DNA of 64,000 bases, from contig JAFEUB010000959.1 in NCBI GenBank assembly GCA_024529925.1, forward strand, positions 1,037,501-1,101,500. Direction: 5' to 3'. The first letter of the stretch is position 1, and the number at the start of each line of letters is the position of its first letter. Below are positions 14,941 through 25,975 of this stretch, piece by piece. A program made the translations under genes and the position numbers. The notes under the pieces are model-generated. The model saw nothing but the letters and a program-made list of their open reading frames with translations. It was not told where the DNA came from and did not search any database. The stretch is from Ophthalmolycus amberensis. Lineage: Eukaryota; Chordata; Actinopteri; Perciformes; Zoarcidae.

Positions 14941-15101
14941 GCGGTGTCATTTAGCGCAGTGGAGTTCTGAAGGTTAGAGATGCAACTGAGATTGAAAGGC
15001 CTGGTTTGATCCCAGGACTGGCAGAATAAATGTGTAGGAGAAGTGAAAGAGCAGCACTGGCCCCTCCCTCACTGCTAAAGACCTGGGTAGGACTGTAAAA
15101 G
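14941..15101 (+). repeat. tRNA-derived SINE
   Basis: A degenerate polymerase III head is visible: an A-box-like TTAGCGCAGTGG near 14951 and a B-box-like GGTTTGATCCC at 15003-15013 (consensus GGTTCGANTCC). A body with GCAGCACTGGCCCCTCCCTC follows, typical of fish tRNA-SINEs. The tRNA-like part cannot fold into a proper cloverleaf, so this is not a tRNA gene. The 3' end is approximate. Confidence 0.72.
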
Positions 15102-15493
15102 GTTATTATCAATAATCTGCTGTAAATGTCAATACTACCTTAATGCCGTGTTCACACTAAATGCGGTGCAAATTATTCGCGCGAGTAGATTACATACAAA
15201 GTCAATGCACAGACTCGATAAGACTGGAGTGACACGTATTGGCGATGGCGCGGCGCGGTTGATTCAAATTAATTTTTCAACTCGGGCGAAAAAATCGCGT
15301 GACACTGCGGCGCGATAGCCTATCAGCGTTGAGATGCTGTCATCACTGACGTCCTGCCGTTGTTGAAACAGGAAAAAAATGCTGTAGCCGTAGGTGGGCA
15401 CCCAGAGCTCAGCGATACCTCATATTAGACCGGACAAATCTATGTGTGTATGTACAAACAATGAAAAAGACGCTGCCGTATTTACACCTAGAT

Positions 15494-16381
15494 CAGTGGT
15501 TCTCAACTGGTCTGGCTGCGGGACCCACCATCACCCCTTAATGACAAGCCGGGACCCACGACCAATTATATATATATATATATAATTTGGTATCTATATT
15601 CAAGAAGTCTAGTAGTAGTAACGTCTGTGTAGTAAACAACTGTCAAATCAAATAAAGAAAGTACACATCAATTATATTTTAACAAATATTATTCTCATTT
15701 TTTCAAATTTAACTGGATGGATTATAACTAATACATAGAAATACATAAATAAATGTTCTTCTCATTTCAAGTAAAATAACGGCTGGATTAAAAAATAAAT
15801 TACGTAACAAAATTCAATTTAGAAAAATTATTTTCACTGGAGCCCTGCAGCTTTAAATTCGGTTCATTTAGTGTGAAGTGAAAAAGCCACGATATTATAT
15901 TTTTCTCATCTACTAAAAAGAGAAATTAGTGTTTGAAGAATTCACCTCTATGAGTCTGTCCTAGTCAGACTCTAATGACTCTGGTCTCTCTGGCCATTTT
16001 TCTCTTTTGGAGATCGTCCTATGATTTGACTTTCACATCTCACAGCTCAACAGTCCTGCTCTGTCTCTGTGTCCTCGTCTCTCCCCGTGTGTCACGGTGT
16101 GTGTACATCTCACTCAAGTCAGGAAACTTGTCAGAATACTCATATTTGATTGGCTGAGCTTCATCACGTGATGTGATTCACAACGCATTGGTCGGTGTTT
16201 TTCCTGCACTGCTGAACAAGTGCCGTAAATGCTGGAATAATTCCGCTGCATAAAAAATGCCCTTCAAAATAAAATCACAACTTTTTTTTTTTCTTTTTTT
16301 GTCAGGCAAAGGCCCCGCGACCCACTGAAAACGGGTCCGCGACCCACTTTTGGGTCGCGACCCACCAGTTGAGAATCACTG
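15494..16381 (+). mobile_element. Nonautonomous hAT element nested in the Harbinger-like repeat
   Basis: Terminal inverted repeats: left CAGTGGTTCTCAACTGGT; right end, read in reverse complement, CAGTGATTCTCAACTGGT (17/18). Both are followed by GGGACCCACC/GGGTCGCGACCC blocks typical of hAT ends. Flanks are ACCTAGAT (15486-15493) and AACTAGAT (16382-16389), an 8-bp target-site duplication with one mismatch, as expected for hAT. No transposase frame remains. Removing it joins repeat sequence that is continuous in the copy at 45 kb. A (TA)n run lies at 15566-15583. Confidence 0.85.
15656..15760 (+). repeat. About 100-bp segment repeated 1.1 kb downstream (first copy)
   Basis: From AAAGTACACATCAATTATAT through the ACTGGATGGATTATAA phrase, this stretch inside the hAT is nearly identical to 16776-16863, which lies outside the hAT in the Harbinger-like tail. 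Differences are a few substitutions and small indels. Confidence 0.88.
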
Positions 16382-16775
16382 AACTAGATGACGTTATTTT
16401 GAGTGTTGATGGAGCTGCTCAATGTTAGCATAGAATCAATCCGAGCTCCAATGAGAAAACAAGTATTTTAAAAGTTATTTGCTTGTCGTCTTGCGGAGAG
16501 AACTAACAAAACACGAATTCAAACTTTTTTCAAATTGGCATCATTCCGTAGTTATTTTGGCATCCCTTTTTGTCCGTTTATTGCAGTTTAATCACAGCAA
16601 AATGTGTTTATTTTGTGTTCATACAGCTGTAGTAAACCAGCTGACATGTGTCTTGCTAGACATAGTGAATACATCCTCCGGATGATGTTATAAACCAGAC
16701 AACACAGCGTTTAGTTTCCCGGGATATCCGGGACTCCCACAAGTACAAAGCAGAAATAGTGGTTATTTTGTTCCA

Positions 16776-16863
16776 TAAAGTACATATCAATTATATTTTA
16801 ACAAATATTATTCTCATTTTTCAAATTTAACTGGATGGATTATAAATAATACAGAAATAAATG
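16776..16863 (+). repeat. Second copy of the segment at 15656-15760
   Basis: Same orientation as the first copy. It sits in the right part of the Harbinger-like element and is absent from the related copies at 45 and 52 kb, which suggests it was copied in, possibly as filler DNA during break repair. Confidence 0.85.
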
Positions 16864-16939
16864 GCTTACGGCTTCCAGGGTAATAAGCCACGCCCCCTCT
16901 CCGGCGCGTCTAGCGCGAATGGAGCGAACGGTGTTGTAA

Positions 16940-18571
16940 AGGATGTAATCCAGTGACTAGTTCTGTAAGTGTATGAAAATCAATTTTAGTATGGAGGGAA
17001 GGTAAATTAACCAAATAGAGGTACCCTGTCCAAATCCTGAAAGATTTTATATTTCTTTTCATAAATCAAAGACACTGTTTCAAAGTGCCCATGAAGCCAA
17101 AGACCTCCACTCCCACAACAGCATGGCCGTGAAGGCTCAATGCTCATCACTGGTTGGGTTATCCCTCTTCCTGATACAGAAAAAGGGGAGGCCAAAATTA
17201 GATATCAAAATAGCTAAATGGAACTCCAAACACCCTAATGATTTTCTGTGTTATGACAAGATAATAATATTATAATAAGAGCAGATATAACGGAAACACT
17301 GTGCCTCCTAGTTAAGTGCGCAAAGCTACAGTATATTAGGCTTGTGGACTATAGGTAGAACTACATAGGTTCTTATTTCTATCGCTTTGTAAAATACAAA
17401 AGCATACCAAACTACTACATTGATCTAAAGATTCCTAACAGTAAAATACAAATATACTTAAACAGGAGAATAAGCCACTCTCACTACTGAAATCATGGTT
17501 TATTTAAGTATTACTGATGCTTTCCAATCACTCAACAGGATGACGAAATGTCATTCATATGGCCGTTTTCTGATCTGCCACGTACAGTTTGGTTAGGTTG
17601 AGGAATAGAAACAACTTGGTTAAGATGAAGCACAGATCATGCTCATGGTTAAAAGAAACCAATGTTGACTGTCAGCAGTCAACAAATGGTCTCCACTGTC
17701 TGACTTATTGTTGACTCTTCCATCCACCCTGACCTCATCCCAATGAAGCTTTCAGTGCAGAGAACAAATCACGCTACTTCTGCCTTTGCTGACAGGCGAA
17801 AGTCATAATTCACGCAGCCACTACAGGTCCTAATCAGGTAGATGTAAGCTCAGGTCATTTTAGCCATTTGAAAAAATAACAAATGAGAAAAATGTTTCTT
17901 GTGAGGACGGTCTCTTCTTTTCAAGACATCATTTCCGAGGACATTTTTTCTAGACTATTTTATTGACTTATTGACAATAACCAACATGCAGATACAGGAG
18001 GGAGAAATACATCACAACTCAAAATGGGATTTTTTTAAACTTTATTTTGGAAGCTATTAGGCTGTGAGCTAGGCTGTTCTAATTTATCAGTAAACACTCA
18101 GCTTTGCAAGATATACCAGCTCATCCCTCTCGTTTCTTACAATCTATCGATTAAAGAATAAGTAAATCACATGTACTCACACATTTTGTTGTGTACTGGT
18201 GCAAAACGGAAATATTTTGACATGTACGTAGAAACACTAAATAATAATGACAATTTCCTGTGATTGGCCTTTTTGGTGATGTTGGAACATTTTGCATGTA
18301 TGCCATTTACAGTATTTGTCATATAGGACTGGTTTCAACTTGGGTGGTGTCTGTAAAGGTTGGTGGCTACAGAAGAAAAGTCATAGCGATCGTAAAAGTA
18401 TGAAAAAGTAAAGCTACATGTGAAAAAGCATAGTAAAGATGAACAATGCTTTGATTATCTCCTGCTTTGACCAATTCCTTTGGAACATTCTGCCCTCAAG
18501 CAGTAGAGGCCTAATTAGGCTCCCACTTTTATCCTGGCTCACATGTCCCATGACCATCTAAATGCAGATGT
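16940..18571. other. Noncoding stretch, no recognised element
   Basis: AT-rich, mostly unique-looking DNA. The minus frame at 17007-17195 has no domain. No repeat ends or promoter were recognised. Confidence 0.45.
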
Positions 18572-18610
18572 GGTGTGTGTGTATATATATGTATAAATAT
18601 ATATATATAT

Positions 18611-18662
<52 letters not shown>

Positions 18663-18672
18663 CGAGAGAGAG
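18572..18672. repeat. Compound (GT)n/(TA)n/(GA)n microsatellite
   Basis: A short GT run passes into a broken TA run and then about 60 bp of GA with GCGA interruptions. Confidence 0.95.
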
Positions 18673-20209
18673 CTCAGTCTCTCATAATCTATCTAATGCA
18701 GCCATCAAAACAATCCCCGTCCCTTAATTGGCCTATTAGTTTTGGCGTTAGCCGTGGGGGAGGGTCCTGCAGCCATTACTTCAGTCTCTGACCGGAGCAC
18801 TGATTGACTGGCTGGCTGGCTGACCGGGGCGGGGGGGATATAAGGTGGAAGGACGACTAATGCCGGAGCGGCCGCACCATTAGCCAACTAAAACAATCGG
18901 CCATACACTTTTCCCCTGATGACACACACTTTGCCTCTCGGACCAATTACTCGTAAAACATGGAAGGAAAGGCCAGCGGTCTGGATCTGCATCTTTGATT
19001 AGCACTTGCAGCTGCCTGTCTGCTAAAACGTCCTGTCACATACAGAACGCCTACAAAGCATCTGAGGCCATTTGTCAAAGAGCGTTAAGGCCTTTATTTA
19101 CAGCTCTATGTCCAGTGCCAGCGAGTGAGACGGCAGGGAATTCAAAAGAGCATGCATTAAGTGGCTTTCAATGATTTATATATTGTTGGGGACCAGGAGG
19201 AAGGTGTGGAACGAAACAGGGTGCTGTTCACGTCAAAAGCCCGACACAAGCTATTAACATGACTTATGGCATGAACACAACTCTCATTCAGTCTCAGTTA
19301 TTGATTCTGGATCATCTTTTGGCAGAGTGTATTTCATGGATGGGGTGGAGGTGATGGCGAGTCATGAATAAAAGCGTCCCAACTTGATAAGAAGTGGACA
19401 GGAGCACAGAGAGGCAGAGTTAAATAAGAAAATGTGTAGGCTACAACTCAGGGAAGAAAAAAACTGCTTTCCAAAACCTCAATGTCACGGACCCTTTTAC
19501 AGCCGACACCATGGCTACTTCAAGGTGTTGGCTGGACATAACAAAGGAAAGATTTCAGATGACAAACTGTGATTCTAGGCTAAAAAAAGCTACAGCTTTC
19601 GCAAAGCATTTTAGAGATGGAGAGAAAAAGCTGCTAATAATTTAGATAAGCCTTCTGCTAACCTCCTCAGCCGTCACGGCTGCTGCATAGCAGCAGGCTA
19701 AACTATTAGAAGTGAAGAGATGTCTCGCTGTTGGGCTTATTTTCTGAAACCACTATAGCATCAAAGTATGGTGGAGTTAGCAAGCTAACCAGCACACGAC
19801 TGGCTACTTAGCTAGCTTGTTTATTTCACTATGCTCTATGCTCAGAGTTGTCACTTATCTGACGACAGCATAGTGTTGTCTACACTGTGACAATAGTGTG
19901 TGGATGCAGCATTAATTAAGTTGTTCAATTTTGCTAATTTTAGAGGCTGGCTGTAGCTATATGGCTCATTCCACCATGCATTTATGCTAACATTACACTA
20001 CAGAATATGGGCCCAGATGGCTGGTGGTCAGCGGCAGCACTGGGTCTGCGGTCCCTCTGCCTCACTCCCAGCTCGCTGTAGAGGTGGACTAGCTAGCGTC
20101 GTCTCTGGAGCTCACATCTACTCTCCTCTCGGCAAAGTAGTGGCGTATGGGTCGGCTAATAGAAGGCAAAGGTGCGTCGTAAAATGCACAAAATGAGAAG
20201 AGAAATGGA
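18673..20209. other. Noncoding stretch; possible conserved noncoding element
   Basis: No coding sequence recognised. The part from about 18690 to 19200 (including AATTGGCCTATTAG and TCAATGATTTATATATTG words) is non-repetitive and rich in homeodomain-like ATTA/AATTA cores, a texture seen in vertebrate noncoding enhancers. This is an impression only. Confidence 0.35.
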
Positions 20210-20760
20210 AGCTGAGAAAAGAAAATCTGACAGATTATGAAAATGCACAGAAAAAAACATTCCAAAAAGCAAAAGGCAAAAGATATAACTGAAGAGAATA
20301 GACCAAGGATTGCAAAGAAATGAGCTATCCAGAGAAGACACCGAGTTGGTGACTTCCTCTGTCGCGATGAGAACAGTCGCTTACTGCCAGGGAGAAAGGA
20401 TATAGTCACAAAAAACAAAAGCAAACAACAGAGGTGTTGGTTAAACCATTCACTGAACTCCATCTGCAATATAATTCCGAAATGCAAAGCTCCCACAGGC
20501 GGTGGGACAGTTTGTCCGGTATTGTCCTTTCTTTGTTACACAGCCAAAAGTGTCAGACAGGAACACATGTGCATGCTTGGATCATGAGAATATCAAACTT
20601 TTGACCAAAAAACTGCAGCAGAAAGGTGTTGTGAACACTGCCAACATTTCTCAGTTGTGTGTAGTCCAGACAACAAGTCCTGCATGCATCGAGTGTGTGC
20701 AACACGCTGCTACAACGAGGTAGAAGTTGCAACACCCCAGGTGGAAGCGACTGTGATTTT
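20210..20760 (+). pseudogene. Broken transposon-associated protein gene (family not named)
   Basis: Seen: reading across three frames gives a basic, Lys/Glu/Arg-rich N-terminal stretch (MRREMEAEKRKSD near 20190-20230), then RDENSRLLPGRKDIVTKNK near 20363, VLVKPFTELHLQYN near 20430, and RYCPFFVTQPKVSDRNTC near 20520. ACLDHENIKLLTKKLQQKG follows, then a Cys-rich end (ACIEC, and in another frame RCYNEVEVATP). Known from memory: proteins with the pattern PGKKDTVT...RPFYV..PKA.DRDTC.C..HEN recur in many copies in fish and invertebrate genomes and behave like transposon genes. The gene is broken by at least three frameshifts and several stops. Function is not claimed. The minus frames at 20089-20496 are shadows. 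Confidence 0.55.
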
Positions 20761-23053
20761 GCCTCTTCCAGTTATGTGCTAAACATGATTACTATGAAAT
20801 ATTTACTACGTTTACTTAAAAAGAGACTGACTAAAAAATTGTTGTTGTATTTGAAATAAAAATTAAATAATTCTGCATATTTCCTGTGATTACTAATATT
20901 GTCAGGTGGCACAACTGATAAATGTCAGGTGGTGCGACCAGGTAAAATATTAATTTAACGCAATAAATTCTGACAGGCGTGACGAGACCAAATGTGAAAG
21001 AAAGATGGTTCTGAAAAAAGATCATGGGGTCATTTGAATAAAAAGGTTCCATCCTCTGTGTTGAGTTCATTTCATGGCAATCTGCCCTTCTACAATGAAA
21101 CATCTTCTGGGCAGATCTCATGTTGGCCTGAGGATGGCAGTTGAGAAAGGCTCATTGAGTTTCCTCTGGGGATAAATGTTATGGCACTCTACCCACTTGA
21201 TTCTGACGTTTTCCAAGTAAAACCTTTAACCTTTCAACGTGACTGCATCACAAGGGTCAGGGAGTTCACAGAATCATTAGGAACGATCCTCTCAGGACGA
21301 TTACAGTCCGTTGTAAATGCCATGGGAATCTGAGCCAAAGCATTGAACACATACTAAACGTCACCATCATCTGTATTACCTCTATGGGGCAAAGGCAAAG
21401 TTTAACTCCTATTTACATAAGTGAATATAATTTGTATTGCCAAATTCATGACCCTATGTCATTGTGTTATCTTGTTGAGTATTTCAGCGAGAATGAGCTG
21501 AAGAGATACACAACAAAGTAATGAGAGGAATCCAGTAGATACTGCTGCTGAGCACTGGCAGAGAGTAGCTTTTTCTTTTGTGTCTGATGGGTGACCCTCT
21601 CTTCTTCTCTTGTTTCTCCTCCCTCTCCTGCTCCTCAGGCTCTGACACCCATCCTCTCCCATTTGCTTTTTCCCTGTCGGATCAATATGCCCCCTAAGTG
21701 CTGTCTGACTAAAGGCATATTCCGCATTTAAGTTCACTTCACACTGCAGTGGCTGTAACTCAATCTCCACATTACACCACTCCCTGATGATGCTCGGTGC
21801 CATTTCCTACAGCTTCTGTAATGTGGGCTAACGTCTCTGTGTACGTGTCTGTGTATTGCCATCAGACATTCTCTGTGTCATATGCAGTAAGAGTAATAGA
21901 TGTACCTTCTGTCCTTAGCTCCTATAACAAGTCACCATGTGGTAAAAAGCACACACTTTTTGTTTCTAACCTATATGCATATGGTATTGATGAGGGGATT
22001 TAAACCAATTGCCATTTGGCCACCATCAGGGATGTGTAGAAAAGACTTGAGACATGCAGGCTGAGATGTGCAGCTGGTGAGTGGCAGCAGGTTTTGCCTT
22101 CATACAGTGGAGATCAGTGCATTGCTGCTCACAGCTTCATTGACTATAATCGGTGTTCTGTTACTGTTGTCATGGGCTCATAACCCATACTCATGTTGTA
22201 TCATCATACGCAGGCAGGTTATAGTCAGATGTGTTATCAGTCTGATGATTCCAAAGCAGCCTCACACATTGAAAGGAACAGTAAAATAAAAGTACGGAAT
22301 TCGTCCAACGAGCCCAATAATAGGATCGAGGGAACGTATTGATTCAGATACAAACCCGTTACTTATCAGAGGTTTTCATCCAACAATGTTCACTTCAGAA
22401 TGAAAATGTATTTTTGAGGATGCTACCTTGTCATCTGCAAGTGCCTTCATCGTTTAAGTGTTGATTATACACATAAATATGATTTTATCCACAATTATCT
22501 AGGTAATGCGGTGTAAATATTCCAAATACAGCGCACAGTCAAACCGACACTGACCTCCTTAGGTGTCCAAAATAAGTGTTGCTGCTGCAAATGTGTCCGC
22601 AGCAGCACGTCTCGTTGCTTTTCAATCTTTTATACTGTGATGAAATACGATAAAATTATGCAAAAGTACAGGAATGACGCCATTATTGTTACGTCAAAGG
22701 GAATGAATAGCTAATCCAAATAACGAGGATGAGGATGCACACTCTAACCTGGAACCTCCGGATGAGTACATTATTGTACGAATGCGTATATTTTATTTTT
22801 TATATTTTAGCATTTTACAAGTGTAACTGCACATTCCTAACAAAGGAAAAAATGACACTTGCAAGTTTAAGGCACATTAATTAAACATTGTAAGGTACAA
22901 ATGCATGCAAACAAAAGGTGCCTTTCAAAACAACTAATATGAGCATGATCTGAAGGGGATGTTTTATGCAGCGGAGTTATTCACACTCCTTAACAGTATT
23001 TGGCATTAATGCCTTGTAATGCGAATAGACACCCGCCATTTCACAGCATAGAA
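20761..23053. other. Noncoding stretch, no recognised element
   Basis: Short frames on both strands (for example 21459-21803 minus) show no domain. A repeated word TGTCAGGTGGYRCRAC occurs twice near 20900 and 20925 and may belong to the 3' end of the broken gene upstream. Confidence 0.4.
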
Positions 23054-23290
23054 CAGGGGTCACTAACTGGCGGACCGCAGTCCCGACCTAGACACCTTTG
23101 TTTCCGGACCCAGGACCTAAAACCGAGAATTATTACATTTTGAAGTAGCACTTCTATTTTATGCAGCTTATCCAGCATTTACGGCACTTGTTCAGCGGTG
23201 CAGGAAAAACACCGACCAATGCGTTGTAAAGCACATCGTGATGCAGCTCAGCCAATCAAATATGACTGACAAGTTTCTGACAAGAGTTAA
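23054..23290 (-). mobile_element. hAT-derived fragment related to the 15.5-16.4 kb element
   Basis: It begins with a hAT-like end, CAGGGGTCACTAACTGGCGG. From about 23155 to 23290 it matches the reverse complement of about 16125-16265 inside the nested hAT (shared words include CAGCATTTACGGCACTTGTT and ACACCGACCAATGCGTTGT), at roughly nine of ten positions by eye. No right end was found before the inverted-repeat element, so it is truncated or recombined. Confidence 0.75.
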
Positions 23291-23478
23291 CTGCGTCCTT
23301 TTGTATTTCAGTTGCTGTTAGCCCCCCAGGTACTCACAGTACGGCATCCATCTCACACTACATTATCTGTTCACGTGACATCCCCAATACACACACCTGG
23401 TAACAGACTCAAAAACGCTTCTGTAGTACTTCCTGCTACAGTAGGTGTCTCCAGGAACATAATCATAAGAGACAGTTG

Positions 23479-25450
23479 GGTAACACTTTATAATAAATAC
23501 ACACTATGAAGCATTAGTTAAGTATGAGTAAAGACTTAATTCATCATTTATAAAGCATTGTTCCTACATTCATAATTCATTAGTATGCAGTTCATAACAA
23601 CAGTTATACATGTTTCATTCTTGATTAATAAGCTCGTCTATTATGTGTTTCATTATTGTGTTTTCATACTTTATAAATGATGGATTCCTCATTTGTAAAT
23701 GAAGTATTATATATTTTACAAACCAATTATTAAAGAGTTGTAGATGATTAATAAGATAATTTATAAAGTGTTAGTAAATGATTAATAACTTATTTAGATG
23801 TACATTATTCATGCAGTTATATATATAATGGTTAGGGACTATGTTAATATATGCTTTATAAACGCATATTAATACTACAATTCATGATTAATTCATGATT
23901 TATTAAGGTAGTTACTACTCCTTAGTAAAGTGTTTTATGTGAGCTCATCTAAAGTGAGGACTATTTATGCCTTACAAAGCATTTATTAATGACGTTGAAA
24001 GGCCAGCAGTGCCTCAAAACACATAGTTTTTGAACGGAACAGGCAAATAGACACAACACAAAGTGATCAAAAACATTAATATTTATTGCAAGATGCAAAC
24101 AATATACTGTTAAATACAAACCTCTCAGCCATTAACCAGGAGCTTTGCAGATCAGTTTACATTTACTTATTTAATTATTAATTTCATACCAAGCATATCG
24201 ATCTCATTCACGTCCACTCCACATATAACAGCTAGTTAGCCATCTGTCACCTGGATTGCTCTATTTACAATGGAGGTGACGCGTTAGCGTGCGCCTGTCT
24301 CAGGACCTCTGGTGTTAGCTTGAAGGCTAGCTGGATACTCATCCTCCATAATGTGCAACGTTACGTGGCAGCAAACTAAGAAACAAACAGACGGCCATTG
24401 GAGGCCCGTCAGCAGTCATTATTTCTGGCCCGGGTCCGCGCGCCCTTTCAACTTAGGTCGGAGTTTTCCATGGCGTAAGTGCACTTCCGTATCAGTTCCG
24501 GAGTGAAATGTTTGTCCCACGTTGGTGACGTATGAAGCGGTCTTTTTCTTTGTCCGTCTCACATTGATGACGTAGTAAAGATTCGGCCGGCTGCCATCGG
24601 GACATGCAACTGAAGAAAAGTACGAACAGTGGAGATCGATATGCTTGGTTAAAATGAATAATTTATAAAGTATAAAGTAAATGTAAACTAATATGCAACG
24701 CTCCTGGTTAGGTCCAGTTGTATATTTACAAACGTTTTGTATCCAGCCATGTTCTCCTGAAGGAGAATGTCTTTGTTTGTTTGTTTCTTACATGAATTAA
24801 TGGCTGAGAGGTTTGTATTTAACAGTATATTGTTTGCATCTTGCAATAAATATTAATGTTTTTGATCACTTTGTTGTGTCTATTTGCCTGTTCTGTTCAA
24901 AAACTGTGTTTTGAGGCACTGATGGCCTTTCAACTGTCATTAATAAATGCTTTGTAAGGCATAAATAGTCCTCACTTTAGATGAGCTCACATAAAACACT
25001 TTACTAAGGAGTAGTAACTACCTTAATAAATCATGAATTAATCATGAATTGCAGTATTAATATGCGTTTATAAAGCATATATTAACATAGTCCCTAACCA
25101 TTATATATATAAATTCATGAATAATGTACATCTAAATAAGTTATTAATCATTTACTAACACTTTATAAATTATCTTATTAATCATCTACAACTCCTTAAT
25201 AATTGGTTTGTAAAATATATAATACTTCATTTACAAATGAGGAATCCATCATTTATAAAGTATGAAAACACAATAATGAAACACATAATAGACGGGCTTA
25301 TTAATCAAGAATGAAACATGTATAACTGTTGTTATGAACTGCATACTAATGCATTATGAATGTAGGAACAATGCTTTATAAATGATGAATTAAGTCTTTA
25401 CTCATACTTAACTAATGCTTCATAGTGTGTAGTTATTATAACGTGCTACC
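23479..25450. mobile_element. Long foldback element with about 0.7-kb inverted arms
   Basis: The left arm (23479 to about 24205) is the reverse complement of the right arm (about 24630-25450), starting GGTAACACTTTATAATAA and ending TTATTATAACGTGCTACC. By eye the outer 550 bp differ at fewer than ten positions. The right arm carries an extra stretch of about 90 bp near 24710-24800. The loop (24206-24629) is CpG-rich and unlike the AT-rich arms. Flanks are GACAGTTG (23471-23478) and GAAAGTTG (25451-25458), an 8-bp duplication with one mismatch, which points to hAT-like transposition. Each arm has an AATAAA signal reading outward (24845-24850 plus; 24082-24087 minus). No transposase was found. 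Superfamily is inferred from the duplication length only. Confidence 0.85.
24206..24629. other. CpG-rich loop of the foldback element
   Basis: The sequence is unrelated to the arms and richer in CpG (CCCGGGTCCGCGCGCC near 24430). It contains two similar words, CGTTGGTGACGTATGAAG near 24520 and CATTGATGACGTAGTAAAG near 24565, both with the CRE-like core TGACGTA. No open frame of note. It could be captured host DNA or an internal promoter; neither is shown. Confidence 0.5.
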
Positions 25451-25554
25451 GAAAGTTGATTTAAAGACAAGGTTTGTTATCTAGATCCTGATAGCAATAA
25501 ATCAAATGTTCTGACAAAAATAAGCTAACAAATCTGGTGCCCGTGGCTTTCTCA

Positions 25555-25975
25555 GGTCGTAATACATCTGTACAGTCACTTCATTGAACAGGAATGTATC
25601 TCTCTAACCTGCACTTACTTACCTACTGTCTACTGTTTCAGTTTTTCTGCTCCACATATCTGGAACAAAGTCCCAGAAAGCTGCAGGTCTGCTGAGACCC
25701 TCAGCTCATTTAAATCAAGATTGAAGACCTTTCTGTTTGCTGCTGCCTTTAATTGAACCACATTCAATTAATATATTAATCAATTTCCTGCATTTCTGCA
25801 TTTTACTACTGTATTTTATTTCTTACACTGTTTCTTTAATTGTTTTTAAATCTCCTTTTCTTTTGCCTTATGTTTTGATGCTTTTAATGGTTTTATGTGA
25901 AGCACTTTGAATTACCTTGTTGTTGAAATGTGCTATACAAATAAACTTGCCTTGCCTTGCCTTGCCTTACTGCAC
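25555..25975 (+). mobile_element. 3' end of an L2/Rex1-like LINE
   Basis: The frame near 25636 reads FSAPHIWNKVPESCR then SAETLSSFKSRLKTFLFAA, the block that closes ORF2 in L2/Rex1-type fish LINEs. It ends in a stop and a 3' UTR with the usual GAAGCACTTTGAATTAC and GTGCTATACAAATAAA words and a short (CTTGC)n tail (25948-25968). All upstream domains are missing, so this is a 5'-truncated insertion. Confidence 0.82.

Larger units (their letters stand above)
15144..16936 (+). mobile_element. Nonautonomous Harbinger-like element (copy A), interrupted by a hAT
   Basis: The left end TGCCGTGTTCACACTAAATG resembles PIF/Harbinger-type ends. It is followed by the phrase ACAAAGTCAATGCA typical of fish members of that group. 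The right end carries GCGCGAATGGAGCGAACGG, partly complementary to the left TTCGCGCGAG region. TAA flanks both ends (15141-15143 and 16937-16939), matching the 3-bp duplication of Harbinger elements, although TAA is weak evidence alone. The interior (about 15375-15490 plus 16390-16725) is shared with copies at 45106-45994 and 52350-52850. No transposase is present. A hAT at 15494-16381 splits it. Superfamily placement is inference. Confidence 0.6.

Noticed and set aside
14941..15020. tRNA gene
   Set aside because: Boxes are degenerate, arms do not pair into a cloverleaf, and a SINE body follows.
20089..20496. 135-codon minus frame with hydrophobic stretches
   Set aside because: Shadow of the Lys/Glu-rich plus-strand transposon relic; hydrophobic codons are complements of AAA/GAA-rich sequence.
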